A DNA stretch of 64,000 nucleotides from Halobellus litoreus (GCF_024464595.1 NZ_JANHAW010000002.1:1116001-1180000), one strand, 5' to 3'. Shown: positions 35,671 through 44,320, counted from the stretch's first letter. Notes: a model not told the origin generated them from the letters alone. Made by a program: numbers and translations.

Positions 35671-36531
35671 CTACTCCACGTACTCGCCGATCAGCGGCTC
35701 CAGGTCCGCCTTCGTCGAGTCCGGGATCGCTTCGTCGGGCGTGTTGATCGTCCCCTCCAAGGAGGTGTGACAGTCGCACCCGTGATCCTCGGGGAGCGCG
35801 CGGATCGCCGCCTCGACGGTCTCTTTGATCGCCGTCTCGTTCTTCGCGGCGTTTTCGAGCACCTCCTCCAGCGTGACCTCGCTGTCTTCCTTCCAGACGT
35901 CGTAGTCGGTGACGCCGGTGACCGTCGCGTAGGCCATCTCGGCTTCGCGGGCGAGTTTGGCCTCCGGAATCGTCGTCATCCCGATGACGTCCCAACCCTG
36001 GTCGCGGTAGAACTCGCTCTCGGCGCGGGTGGAGTACTGCGGCCCCTCGATGCAGACGTAGGTGCCGCCGCGGACGACGTCGGCGTCGGTGGCCGATTCC
36101 GCCGCGTCGGCGAGGACCTCGTTGAGTTCCGAGCAGTACGGGTCGGCGAAGGGCTGGTGAACGACGACGTCCTCGTCGAAGAACGTCAGGTCGCGGTGCT
36201 TCGTCCGGTCGTAGATCTGATCCGGAATCACGAGCGTCTGCGGCGGCAAGTCCTCGCGGAGACTACCCACGGCGTTCGAGGCCAGGACGTGCGTGACGCC
36301 CATCTGCTTCAGCGCGAAGACGTTCGCGCGGTAGGGGAGCGTCGTCGGCGATCGCTGGTGGTCGGGACCGTGCCGCGGGACGAAGACGACCTCCCGCCCG
36401 GTGTCACCGAACTCGCCGACCGTGAGCGGCGCGGAGGGCTTCCCGAACGGCGTGTCCACGTCGACTTCGCGCGTGTCCTCCAGCGGCAGGGCGTCGTAGA
36501 TTCCGCTCCCGCCGATGAATCCGATGGTCAT
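35671..36531 (-). CDS. mtnP: S-methyl-5'-thioadenosine phosphorylase
   Basis: 286 residues. GFIGGSGIYDALPLEDTREVDVDTPFGKPS, VFVPRHGPDHQRSPTTLPYRAN, SNAVGSLRE and GGTYVCIEGPQYSTRAE are hallmarks of the trimeric MTAP/PNP family. The enzyme splits methylthioadenosine by phosphorolysis to adenine and methylthioribose-1-phosphate, recycling polyamine/SAM by-products. The C-terminal HGCDCHTSLEGTI includes two close Cys as in archaeal homologues. The ATG at 36531 follows a TATA-like TTTTAGCG at ~25 bases; the longer upstream frame is not supported. Confidence 0.92.
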   Translation of the reverse strand: MTIGFIGGSGIYDALPLEDTREVDVDTPFGKPSAPLTVGEFGDTGREVVFVPRHGPDHQRSPTTLPYRANVFALKQMGVTHVLASNAVGSLREDLPPQTLVIPDQIYDRTKHRDLTFFDEDVVVHQPFADPYCSELNEVLADAAESATDADVVRGGTYVCIEGPQYSTRAESEFYRDQGWDVIGMTTIPEAKLAREAEMAYATVTGVTDYDVWKEDSEVTLEEVLENAAKNETAIKETVEAAIRALPEDHGCDCHTSLEGTINTPDEAIPDSTKADLEPLIGEYVE

Positions 36532-36552
36532 AACCGAGGGTTCGGGCGCGGG

Positions 36553-36562
36553 CGCTAAAACC
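36553..36562 (-). promoter_or_regulatory. TATA-like box of the MTA phosphorylase gene
   Basis: GGTTTTAGCG on the minus strand, about 25 bases before the ATG at 36531, in GC-rich surroundings. The spacing again implies a leaderless or nearly leaderless transcript. Confidence 0.5.
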
Positions 36563-36594
36563 CGTGGGTCTCGTGTCGAGGGGTCAGAAGCAAC

Positions 36595-36804
36595 GTTATA
36601 TACGAAGCCGGGCCCAGACGGGCCGTGATCTGAATCGAGCCCCGCGTCGGGCAGCGGGTGTCCGGCACGTCGACGCGGGACGACGGAGCGGCCGCCAGTC
36701 GGGGCGGGACTGGCGGCCGAGCCGAACGGGTGCCGGCTGTTCGCCATCACCGAAGCTCGCGAGATCAGCGAGCGGAGCGGCAGGCTCTCACGTCGGACGT
36801 GACG
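36595..36804 (+). ncRNA. Candidate structured non-coding RNA with TATA-like box
   Basis: A TATA-like GTTATATACG (36595-36604) is followed, from the expected transcription start near 36628, by a series of perfect hairpins and no coding frame of quality. The strongest is an 11-bp stem GGCCGCCAGTC/GACTGGCGGCC (36690-36700 and 36708-36718, 7-nt loop), enclosed by CCGGCAC/GTGCCGG (36662-36668, 36730-36736). Others are GCTCGC/GCGAGC (36755-36773) and TCACGTC/GACGTGA (36788-36802). A first small stem GGCCC/GGGCC lies at 36611-36624. It has no tRNA, 7S or RNase P signature that I can find. It lies between the divergent MTAP gene and the stop of the minus-strand AEC gene, so it may instead be read as that gene's 3' end. 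Confidence 0.4.
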
Positions 36805-36824
36805 TCTGAGTGCGCCCGTCGGCC

Positions 36825-37781
36825 TCACACCACGACGCCGCTCTGAAGCACCGCGATCAGCACGGTCAGGGTGAGGACCGAGACCATCGTCGTCGCGAAG
36901 ATCGCCGTCGAGACGAACTCGGTGACGGGGACGCCGGCGACCTCGCCGTCGGCGAACTCGCCGACGAGGATGAGCGGCGTCACCGCCGACGGCATCGCGC
37001 CTTCGAGGACGAACGTCCGCGCGACCGCGGGATCGGAAAACCCGACGACGAGGGCGACGCCGATCCCGACGAAGGGCACGAGGATCATCTTCAACCCGAC
37101 GACGCCCGCGACCGCCGACAGGGTCGAGCCGACGTTCGTCCGAGCCAGTTGGATCCCGAGGAGCAGGAGCATCACCGGGATCGCGGAGTCGCCGACGAGC
37201 TGGAGCGTCGACATCACCGTCGAATCCACCGGCGGGACGAGATCGAGCGCCCGGACGACGAGCGCGACGGCGACGGCGTAGATTAGGGGGACGCTGAACA
37301 CCCGACGGACGCCGTCGAGGCGGTTCTCAGCGGTTCCGCGGGAGGCGATGTACACGCCGACAGTCCAGATGAGCACCGCCTGGACCGAGAGGTAGACCAC
37401 GGCGGTCGCCCGTCCGGTCGCGCCGAACGCGAAGTTCGAGACGGGGACGCCGTAGTTGCCCGTGTTGGGGAAGGCCGCGACGAGGACGATAGCCGCGAGC
37501 GCCGTCTCCGAGACGCCGAAGAGCCGACCGGCCGCCTCGGCGACGAGGACCGTGAGGACGTGAAAGAGAAGAATCGCGACCGTGATCCGAGCGAGCGTGG
37601 ACTGCGCGAGGGTCGTCGTGGTGAGGCTGTGAAACACCAGCGCCGGCGCGAGCACGTAGACGACGATCGTGTTGAGCGCGTCCGTCTCGACGTCGCGGAC
37701 CCGCCCGAGCAGGTAGCCGACGCCGCCGACGGCGACGATCGGGAGGATCGCGGTCGCGAAGACGGAGACCAGAGAGACCAC
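36825..37781 (-). CDS. AEC-family transporter
   Basis: 318 residues with about 10 hydrophobic helices. The pattern YVLAPALVFHSLTTT and AFPNTGNYGVPVSNFAFG, with the conserved GNYG(V/L)P, identifies the auxin-efflux-carrier/malonate-permease family (bile-acid/arsenite-like fold). The substrate is unknown. It is monocistronic, downstream of nothing obvious. Confidence 0.85.
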   Translation of the reverse strand: MVSLVSVFATAILPIVAVGGVGYLLGRVRDVETDALNTIVVYVLAPALVFHSLTTTTLAQSTLARITVAILLFHVLTVLVAEAAGRLFGVSETALAAIVLVAAFPNTGNYGVPVSNFAFGATGRATAVVYLSVQAVLIWTVGVYIASRGTAENRLDGVRRVFSVPLIYAVAVALVVRALDLVPPVDSTVMSTLQLVGDSAIPVMLLLLGIQLARTNVGSTLSAVAGVVGLKMILVPFVGIGVALVVGFSDPAVARTFVLEGAMPSAVTPLILVGEFADGEVAGVPVTEFVSTAIFATTMVSVLTLTVLIAVLQSGVVV

Positions 37782-37852
37782 GTCGAGGGAGAGTCGCAGT
37801 CGCTACTCAAACGCTTCGGTCGCCGGACGAGCGACAGCGAAGCCGGCTCGTG

Positions 37853-38566
37853 CTACGCGCCGATGCCGTCGTTTTCGAGCAGTCGCCACGCTTCGCCGTC
37901 GGCCGACTCGACGTAGCCGCGCCGCTCCATCTCGCTCATCACCTCGCCCATCCGATCGGGCTGGGCGATCTCCATCTCGATCCGATCGACCGAGTGGAAC
38001 TCCGAGAGGTAGTGGCGCACGTCCTCGACCTCGAACGTCTCCTCGTCGGCCTTCTCCATCACGCCGGAGACGAGGTCGATCATGTCCTCGATGAAGTTCC
38101 ACGGGTAGACGATCCACGTCCACTCCTCCAGCCGCTCGCCGACGAAGTCCGGTTCGAACTCGCTGGTCTGTAACAGTTGCAGCGTCGCCGTGCACACCTC
38201 GCCCGCCTCGCGGTCGGTCACGTACTCGTAGGCCCGCTCGATCGAGCCGCCGGTATCGGCGATGTCGTCGATGATGAGGACGTCTTTCCCCTCGACGCTC
38301 CCCTCGGGCATCGGGTAGCGGACCTCCGGCTCGCCGGCCTTCTGCGCGGTCCCGACGTAGTGTTCCATCTTCAGACTCGTCAGGTCGTCGAGCCCGAGGA
38401 AGTCGCAGATGCACCGGCCGGCGAACCACCCACCGCGGGCGAGCGCCACGACGACGTCCGGTTCGAACTCGGCGGCCTTCACCTGATCGCTGACGTCGCG
38501 ACAGAGCCCGTAGATGTACTCCCAGTTAGTGATCGTGCAGTTGAACTGATCGGGCAGGTCGCCCAT
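37853..38566 (-). CDS. Phosphoribosyltransferase (Gpt/Hpt type I)
   Basis: 237 residues. VLIIDDIADTGGSIERA (around 93-109) is the PRPP-binding motif, and DVVVALARGGWFAGRCICDFLG the upstream PRPP loop, so this is a type I phosphoribosyltransferase, probably a purine-salvage (hypoxanthine/guanine/xanthine) enzyme. The C-terminal ~75 residues (VEDVRHYLSEFHSVDRIEME...) resemble a small winged-helix-like extension that haloarchaeal members share. A TATA-like GATTAAGG lies ~40 bases before the start. Confidence 0.85.
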   Translation of the reverse strand: MGDLPDQFNCTITNWEYIYGLCRDVSDQVKAAEFEPDVVVALARGGWFAGRCICDFLGLDDLTSLKMEHYVGTAQKAGEPEVRYPMPEGSVEGKDVLIIDDIADTGGSIERAYEYVTDREAGEVCTATLQLLQTSEFEPDFVGERLEEWTWIVYPWNFIEDMIDLVSGVMEKADEETFEVEDVRHYLSEFHSVDRIEMEIAQPDRMGEVMSEMERRGYVESADGEAWRLLENDGIGA

Positions 38567-38984
38567 AGATTTCGGTCACCGTTCGATAGACGGTGTGGCT
38601 GGCTCCTTAATCTATCCGTCTCGGTCGTCGACGACTGCACTGGAGAACGGCCGACAGTGTATTTATCGCACCCTGCAATCGACGGACACAGAGAGCCAGG
38701 GCTCCGGTCACGATCGGAAATCGTTAGCTCTTTCGAGGGACAGACCAGCAGAGGAGGCGTCCGATCGACGGAAGACCGCGCAGGCGGAAACCACTACACT
38801 CGAACAATCAAGTGAGACGAGATACGAACCGGGACGACACGGACGAGCGGGAACTCGATCGAAGGGCCGCCTCGAACGGGCGCTCTCCGGGCGACAGCGG
38901 ACCCACCCGACCGGCTGGGAGACAGTCGTTCGCCGACCGTCTAACCGGCGATCGAATCCGTCTGCCCGGGGAGAGCGATCGACG
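38567..38984. other. Intergenic region upstream of the histidine kinase gene
   Basis: 418 bases with no convincing gene. An in-frame extension of the kinase back to 38595 exists but gives an Arg/Thr-rich leader without any domain. A TATA-like GTATTTATCG at 38657-38666 may drive the kinase transcript with a long 5' leader, and the left end carries the promoter of the phosphoribosyltransferase. Confidence 0.4.
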
Positions 38985-40721
38985 ATGACGGAGCTGTTCG
39001 GGTCGGTTTCGTGGGTCGCCGTCGGATCGCTCACCGCCGGAGCGGCCCTGTGCGTGCTCATCTCGTTCCTCTGGCGGTACCGTGAGAAACCCGGTGCGAG
39101 GTGGTTCATTTTCGCGCTGACCGCGCAATCGCTGTGGTGTCTCACGTACGGCGTCGCGCTGTTCACCGTCGACCCGCAGGTGCGCTTCGCACTCGAAGTG
39201 GCGAGCGTCCTCGCGTTCGTCTGGATCGGGTACTCGTTCCTCGGGTTCGCGCTGGAGTACACCGGTCACGGCGCCGTCAGAAGGTCGCGGTTCTTCGCCG
39301 CGCTCGGAAGCGTACCCGTAGCCGGTACGGCGCTCTTGCTCACGAGCCCCTGGCACACGTTCTTCTGGGAGAACGTCCGGCTCACCCGCGCGTACGGGTC
39401 TGTCGTGCTCGAATACTCCTTCGGGTTCGGCGGATATGCGGTGTCGCTGGTCGGTCTCCTTTACGCCGGCGTCGGCGTCTTTCTCTTGGCCGAAACGATC
39501 CTCAGTTACGGTCCGCTGTACCGGACCGAGGCGGCCGCCGTCGCCGTCAGCACGTTCCCACCGGTCGCCGGAATCGTCGTCTGGCTGGCCGGTCTCGGAG
39601 ACGCGTCGGTGATCCAGTGGGGCACGGTACTGTCGCTGCCGCACGCCGTCCTGGACGCCTACGCGTTCGTGGGCAAGCGGATGTTCGAGACCAGTCCGTC
39701 GACCCGGCGCGTCGCAGACGAGCAAGCGCTCGATGCGTTACCACACCCCGTCGTCGTCCTCGACGGGTCCGGCCGGCTCATCGATTTCAACACGGAGGCT
39801 GAAACCGTCTTCGAGGACGTTGCCGAGACCGCGGTCGGGGGACACGTCAGCGACGTGTTCTCGTTCGACACCGACGAACAGTTCGGTGACGAAGCGAGCT
39901 ATCTGAGCGTCAACGCCGACGAGACACAGCGCGAGTTCGCCGTGCAGGTGTCTCCCCTCAGGGACAGCCGCGACGTCACTGTCGGGTACACTGTCCTGTT
40001 TCTGGACGTCACCGACGAGCGCGAGCGCGAGCAGCGGCTTGAGGTCCTCACGCGCGTTATGCGGCACAACCTCCGGAACAAACTGACCGCGGTGATGGGG
40101 TACGCCACGACCATCGAGGCTGAGACGGACGACGAGCGGATCGAGGGGTTCGCCGAACGGATCGTACACAGCGGCACGGAACTCACGGAAATCGGCGAGA
40201 AAGCCCGGGCGTTCGACCAACTGCAACAGTCGGAGCCGAATTACTCTCTCGTCAGTGTCGAAGACGTGCTGGAGGCCGTCACCGCGGATATCGCCGAGCA
40301 GTTCCCCGGCGCGACGATCGAAGCCGAGATCGATCGCGGGTTCGACGTCCACACCGACGCGGACCACTTGACCCTCGCGCTGGAGAACGTGATCGAGAAC
40401 GCCATCGAACACGCCCGGACGCCGAATCCGACAGTCCGGATCGAGGTTGATCTGGACGACCGAGAGACGCTTCTGATCGACGTCCACGACGAGGGGCCGG
40501 GAATTCCCGAGGCGGAGGTCGACGTGCTCGCGTCGGGATCGGAGACTCGGCTCGATCACGGCAGCGGCATCGGCCTCTGGATCGTCGAGTGGAGCCTGCG
40601 GCGGATCGGCGGCTCGGTGTCGTTCGACCGCTCCGGTGATGGAACGACGGTCCGTCTCTCGGTGCCCGACCGACCCCCGTCGAACGGACCGGTCGACGTC
40701 GAGACGCCGCAGTCGGCGTGA
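38985..40721 (+). CDS. 7TM-PAS sensor histidine kinase
   Basis: 578 residues. Residues ~10-215 hold seven hydrophobic helices of the HisKA_7TM type (WFIFALTAQSLWCLTYG, SYSFLGFALEYTG-like, etc.). A PAS domain follows (~240-345: ALPHPVVVLDGSGRLIDFN...VGYTVLFLDVTDERERE). The H box is VMRHNLRNKLTAVMGYA with the His near residue 361, and the ATPase domain has the N box ENVIENAIEHA and G boxes DEGPGIPE and GSGIGLWIVEW. Typical haloarchaeal sensor kinase; no response regulator is adjacent, so its partner is unknown. Start is chosen at the ATG that begins directly before the first membrane helix. Confidence 0.88.
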   Translation: MTELFGSVSWVAVGSLTAGAALCVLISFLWRYREKPGARWFIFALTAQSLWCLTYGVALFTVDPQVRFALEVASVLAFVWIGYSFLGFALEYTGHGAVRRSRFFAALGSVPVAGTALLLTSPWHTFFWENVRLTRAYGSVVLEYSFGFGGYAVSLVGLLYAGVGVFLLAETILSYGPLYRTEAAAVAVSTFPPVAGIVVWLAGLGDASVIQWGTVLSLPHAVLDAYAFVGKRMFETSPSTRRVADEQALDALPHPVVVLDGSGRLIDFNTEAETVFEDVAETAVGGHVSDVFSFDTDEQFGDEASYLSVNADETQREFAVQVSPLRDSRDVTVGYTVLFLDVTDEREREQRLEVLTRVMRHNLRNKLTAVMGYATTIEAETDDERIEGFAERIVHSGTELTEIGEKARAFDQLQQSEPNYSLVSVEDVLEAVTADIAEQFPGATIEAEIDRGFDVHTDADHLTLALENVIENAIEHARTPNPTVRIEVDLDDRETLLIDVHDEGPGIPEAEVDVLASGSETRLDHGSGIGLWIVEWSLRRIGGSVSFDRSGDGTTVRLSVPDRPPSNGPVDVETPQSA

Positions 40722-40857
40722 GTCCCGAGCGCCCGAGCCGGGGGTCACCCTCCCGCCCGACAGCGCCACCGGCGTCTCCCGCCCGGCGGCTCCGCCGGCG
40801 CGGCTCCGAACCGTTCGGGAGGGGAGACTTTTCACGGGCGACCCCGTGCGCCTGCAT

Positions 40858-41757
40858 ATGGACACCCGACGCGCGCTGCTCGTCGACGCCTTCGCGGCCG
40901 AACCGCTCGCCGGCAACGTCGCCGGCGTCGTGCCCGACGCGTCCGACCTCTCCGGGGAACAGATGCAGGCGGTCGCACGCGAACTCGGCGCCAGCGAGAC
41001 GGCGTTCGTGCGGTCCTCCGACTCCGCGGACCGACGGCTCAGATTCTTCTCACCCGAGCAGGAGATCGACCTCTGCGGGCACGCCACCGTCGCCGCGCAC
41101 GCGCACCTCCACGAGTCCGACGCCATCGGCGCGGGCGAACACACCGTCGAGACGAACGTCGGCGACCTCGCGATCGAGATCGAGGCCGACGGAACCGTCT
41201 GGATGACGCAGGACCACCCGCGGATAGAGCGCGTCGACGTCGACTACGACCGCCTTGGGAGCGCGCTCGGAATCGACCCCGCCGCCCTCCGGGACGTCGG
41301 GGCCGACGCGCCGACCGCGGTCGCCTCGACGGGGCTCCCGTTTCTGATCGTCCCCGTGAACTTCCTGCAGAACCTGGGCGCGGCCGACCCGGACCTCGGC
41401 GCGGTCGAGGCGCTCGCCGACGAGCACGACGCGGCGGGCGTCTACGCGTTCACCTTCGACGCGCTCGACGCCGAGTCGACGCTGCACGCCCGGTCGTTCG
41501 CGCCGCCGGTCGGGATCGCGGAGGACCCGGCGACGGGGACGGCGGCCGGCGCGTGCGGTGCGTACCTCCGCGAGATCGGCGCGTTCGACGACTTTCCCGA
41601 CGAGATGCGCTTCGAGCAGGGGCACTTCCTCGACCGCCCCGGCGAGGTCCGCGTCCGCGTCGCCGGCGACATTCGCGTCGGCGGGCGCGCGGTGACGTCG
41701 CTCGACGGTCGGTTGGCCGTCCCGGCCGAGGAGGAAGACGGAATTCTCGAAGCGTAG
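40858..41757 (+). CDS. PhzF-family isomerase-like protein
   Basis: 299 residues. DTRRALLVDAFAAEPLAGNVAGVVPDA, then ELGASETAFVRS with the conserved Glu of SETAF, and EIDLCGHATVAAHAHL, are diagnostic for PhzF/DapF-fold proteins. The second half contains AEDPATGTAAGACGAYLRE, matching the symmetric half. PhzF enzymes isomerise or epimerise carbon acids without cofactor; the natural substrate here is unknown. The stop lies inside the first unit of a 17-bp tandem repeat, so the last residues ILEA are part of that unit. Confidence 0.85.
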   Translation: MDTRRALLVDAFAAEPLAGNVAGVVPDASDLSGEQMQAVARELGASETAFVRSSDSADRRLRFFSPEQEIDLCGHATVAAHAHLHESDAIGAGEHTVETNVGDLAIEIEADGTVWMTQDHPRIERVDVDYDRLGSALGIDPAALRDVGADAPTAVASTGLPFLIVPVNFLQNLGAADPDLGAVEALADEHDAAGVYAFTFDALDAESTLHARSFAPPVGIAEDPATGTAAGACGAYLREIGAFDDFPDEMRFEQGHFLDRPGEVRVRVAGDIRVGGRAVTSLDGRLAVPAEEEDGILEA

Positions 41758-41861
41758 CGATTCTCGAAGCGTAGCGATTCTCGAAGCGTAGCGATCCTCG
41801 AAGCGTAGCGATCCTCGAAACGTAGCGATCCTCGAAACGTAGCGATCCTCGAAGCGCAGAG
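41743..41861. repeat. 17-bp tandem repeat (seven copies, the last degenerate)
   Basis: Units start at 41743, 41760, 41777, 41794, 41811, 41828 and 41845, with the consensus ATTCTCGAAGCGTAGCG, later ATCCTCGAA(A/G)CGTAGCG. The first unit overlaps the end of the PhzF gene, so the array arose from coding DNA and expanded into the intergenic space. There are no spacers, so it is not a CRISPR array. Confidence 0.93.
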
Positions 41862-41888
41862 CGGTCTGTGAGGCCGCGGCGACCCGCC

Positions 41889-42647
41889 TCAGCCGATGTA
41901 GCGCAGGTCGTCGTCGGTCGGCATTCCCTGCTGTTGACTCTGCATCTCCTGGATCTTCTCTGCGACCTCTTTCATCTCCTCGGCGCGCTCCTCGAGGGAG
42001 TCGTAGCCGACTTCGAAGCCGACGACTTCCTCCAAGACTTCGAGGACGGCCTGGGCGCTCGACGGATCGACGAGGTACCCGCTCGTCTCGCCCATCAGGC
42101 AGGCGGCCGGGAGACCGCGGCGGCCGCCGAGTCCAAGGAGCAGGCCGCTGACGCCGACGATGCCGCCGGCGGGTTCACCCTCGCGGAACTCGACGCCGGC
42201 GTCTTCGAGCGCCTCGATATCCTCGGCGTCGGCGACCGCGCCGAGCACGTCCGGTTCCTCGACGAGTTCGCCCGTCGGAACGCCGCCGAGCGCGTACACC
42301 TCGCCGGCGTCGTACGACTCGGCGACGTCGAGGAAGGTATCGGTGATGTGGTAGTGCCCCGAGTGCGACTGCGCCTGGTGGTCGCCGGTCAGGACGAGGA
42401 GGTCGCGGTCGCCGGCGTCGATGGCGTGGAACTCAGCGCACGCCAGCGAGGCGACGCCCTCGTCGTCGATGCCGACCTGCGGCGGGAACTCGTCGGCGTA
42501 CACGCGAGCGACGAGTTCGGAGTCGAACTCTTCGAGGAGGTGTTCGGCGGCCAACTTGCCGACGTGACCGACGCCGGGGAGGCCCTCCACGAGCGCCGGA
42601 TCGCGGAGCGTCGGCTCTGCGACCGTCTCGATCTCGATGTCTTCCAT
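41889..42647 (-). CDS. Proteasome assembly chaperone family protein (PAC2)
   Basis: 252 residues. VEGLPGVGHVGKLAAEHLLEEFDSELVARVYADEFPPQVGIDDEGV matches the PAC2/PbaB family found in archaea, whose members bind proteasome subunits. The C-terminus is an amphipathic helix rich in Glu, Lys and Gln with a Q-run. It is the last gene of the ribosomal/RNP operon and follows nop10 by four bases; its role in proteasome assembly is family-based. Confidence 0.88.
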   Translation of the reverse strand: MEDIEIETVAEPTLRDPALVEGLPGVGHVGKLAAEHLLEEFDSELVARVYADEFPPQVGIDDEGVASLACAEFHAIDAGDRDLLVLTGDHQAQSHSGHYHITDTFLDVAESYDAGEVYALGGVPTGELVEEPDVLGAVADAEDIEALEDAGVEFREGEPAGGIVGVSGLLLGLGGRRGLPAACLMGETSGYLVDPSSAQAVLEVLEEVVGFEVGYDSLEERAEEMKEVAEKIQEMQSQQQGMPTDDDLRYIG

Positions 42648-42651
42648 ACCC

Positions 42652-42834
42652 TCACTCGCGGACCCGGCGTTTAAGAGCGCGTCGGTACTCGCCGTAGGCG
42701 TCCTCGGGATCGAAGGGCGCGGGCGCGGAGTTCTCGGTCGCCGCGCCGCACGCCGGGCAGGTCGACGACAGCGAGTACACCGGGCGGTCGTGGACGTCGC
42801 GCCAGGCCGAACAGACTCGGATGTCGGATTTCAC
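42652..42834 (-). CDS. nop10: H/ACA RNP protein Nop10
   Basis: 60 residues. CPACGAATENSAPAPFDPEDAYGEYRR is the hallmark C-terminal part that binds Cbf5 in H/ACA pseudouridylation RNPs. The first zinc-ribbon half, normally CxxC, reads VCSAW, so one Cys is missing and the intervening loop is longer, as in other haloarchaea from memory. It sits between aIF2-alpha and the PAC2 protein. Confidence 0.92.
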   Translation of the reverse strand: MKSDIRVCSAWRDVHDRPVYSLSSTCPACGAATENSAPAPFDPEDAYGEYRRALKRRVRE

Positions 42835-42867
42835 GGTCGATTTGGGGTCGTCGCTGGCGGTCCGCCG

Positions 42868-43671
42868 TTACTCGTCGTCTTCGTGCCGTTCGCGGTGGTA
42901 CTCGCCGGTGCCGCCGTCGGCGACGATGGAGTCGCTGGCGCGGCCGGCGGCCGTTTCGAGCGCGTCCTCGGCGGTCTTGTAGTCGGGCGCGCGGACCTGA
43001 ATCCGGTACTCGGGAGCTCCGACGTAGGTGACTTCGAGTTCGATCTCCTCGGGCACCGAGTCGTCGTCGCCCTCGGCGGCCTGAAGGGCCTCCTTGATCC
43101 GGTCGACGCCGTCGCCGGTCGGGCACCGGAGGTCGACGTAGCCCGTGACGTTCACGTACGGGACGGAGACGTTCTCTCTGGCCGTCTGGACGATGGCCTC
43201 GATCGCGTCGTCGTCGAGGTCGACGTCTTCGAGCGCGTCGGTACCGTGGATGGCCGCCGCCTCGAAGCCGTCGTAGAGCGACTCGAACTCGGCGAGCAGC
43301 GCGTTCGCGACCTCCCGGTAACGCTCGTCCGTGAGGTCCTCGCCGAAGGCGACCTCCATCCAGTTGTCGGCCTTCTGCTGGTTCTTCCACTCCTGGATCT
43401 TGTCCTTGCGCTGGTGTTCGTTGACGTCCTTGATCGAGAGATCGATCTGCTGGGAGCTCTCGTCGACGTCGAGCACCTTCGCCACGACGGTCTGTCCCAC
43501 GTTGACGTGGTCGCGGACGTTCTTGATCCAGCCGCTCGCGACCTCGCTGATGTGGCAGAGGCCGCGTTTGTTCTCGTACTCGTCGAGGTCGACGAAGACC
43601 CCGAAGTCCGTGATCTCGTCGACTTCGCCCACGACGAGCTCACCTGTCTCGGGCCAACCGCTGTACTTCAT
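42868..43671 (-). CDS. eif2a: Translation initiation factor aIF2, alpha subunit
   Basis: 267 residues. The S1 domain opens with [25 protein letters not shown] and continues to [19 protein letters not shown]; a helical middle and a C-terminal alpha-beta domain ([27 protein letters not shown]) complete the family pattern. It is the tRNA-contacting subunit of the aIF2 ternary complex. The C-terminus is acidic and short. It follows S27e by 24 bases in the operon. Confidence 0.95.
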   Translation of the reverse strand: MKYSGWPETGELVVGEVDEITDFGVFVDLDEYENKRGLCHISEVASGWIKNVRDHVNVGQTVVAKVLDVDESSQQIDLSIKDVNEHQRKDKIQEWKNQQKADNWMEVAFGEDLTDERYREVANALLAEFESLYDGFEAAAIHGTDALEDVDLDDDAIEAIVQTARENVSVPYVNVTGYVDLRCPTGDGVDRIKEALQAAEGDDDSVPEEIELEVTYVGAPEYRIQVRAPDYKTAEDALETAAGRASDSIVADGGTGEYHRERHEDDE

Positions 43672-43695
43672 ATATTGGAACCTCCGAAGGGAGCG

Positions 43696-43881
43696 TTACG
43701 CCTCGGCCGAGCGTCGTTCGACCGTTTCGACGACCTCGCCGTGAATCTCGGCGTCGCCGCCGGTCGGGGTCGCGAGCGTCGTCCCGCAGACGGCGCAGTT
43801 GACGGTCGTCGAGGCCTTGCCGAAGACGACCTGTTCGTTGTCGCAGTCCGGACACTGCACGCGGTAGAAGTTTCCTGCCAT
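43696..43881 (-). CDS. rps27e: 30S ribosomal protein S27e
   Basis: 61 residues with the C4 zinc ribbon CPDC...CAVC (FYRVQCPDCDNEQVVFGKA, then TVNCAVCGTTLATPTGG), exactly as in archaeal S27e. It follows L44e by two bases; the pair is always co-expressed in haloarchaea. Confidence 0.95.
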   Translation of the reverse strand: MAGNFYRVQCPDCDNEQVVFGKASTTVNCAVCGTTLATPTGGDAEIHGEVVETVERRSAEA

Positions 43882-43883
43882 CG

Positions 43884-44165
43884 TTACTCCTGGAACGTGA
43901 GGCGGCCGGCGCGCCATCCTTCTCGCATGTGGGCTTTGCCGCAGTCCGAGCAGATGTACTTCAGGTGCGTCTTCTTCGTGGGCTTGTCGCCACCGGGCAC
44001 CTTCGAGAACTTGCCGGCGTTCCCGATGACCGCCTTGCCGCGGCGCGTCTGTCGCGCGTTCCACTTCATTCCCGTGGAGCGCCCCGTTCGGACCTTCTCG
44101 ACCTCGTGCTCGTGATGCCCGTCACAGTTCGGGCAGTACGTGTTGAACCGGCGTGGCATTTCCAT
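43884..44165 (-). CDS. rpl44e: 50S ribosomal protein L44e
   Basis: 93 residues. [29 protein letters not shown] and [22 protein letters not shown] are the two halves of L44e with its CxxC zinc pairs. Two in-frame ATG codons are close together (44165 and 44159); the first is used. First gene of the translation operon, with a TATA-like GGTTTTAACC ~40 bases upstream. Confidence 0.95.
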   Translation of the reverse strand: MEMPRRFNTYCPNCDGHHEHEVEKVRTGRSTGMKWNARQTRRGKAVIGNAGKFSKVPGGDKPTKKTHLKYICSDCGKAHMREGWRAGRLTFQE

Positions 44166-44198
44166 AGATATCGACCTTGCGCCCAATTCGATAGGGTC

Positions 44199-44208
44199 GG
44201 TTAAAACC
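44199..44208 (-). promoter_or_regulatory. TATA-like box of the L44e-S27e-aIF2-Nop10 operon
   Basis: The minus-strand GGTTTTAACC stands ~35-40 bases before the L44e start, so this operon is expected to have a short 5' leader, unlike many genes here that look leaderless. Confidence 0.45.
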
Positions 44209-44320
44209 CGTTTGGTTCGGATCGACGCCGAAGAAGCGGTCCCGCAGACGGGGTTCCGAACGCCGCCCCCGGCGAACCGTCTCCGAAGCGATTAAGCCCC
44301 GACTGAGCCAACGACGACGT

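Noticed and set aside
36690-36718. Insertion-sequence end or transposase target
   Set aside because: The hairpin has no matching partner element and no transposase is nearby; it is better explained as part of a folded RNA or terminator.
38595-38984. N-terminal extension of the histidine kinase
   Set aside because: No domain, odd composition; the ATG at 38985 starts the first membrane helix directly.
41743-41861. CRISPR array
   Set aside because: Units follow directly with no spacers; it is a simple tandem repeat.
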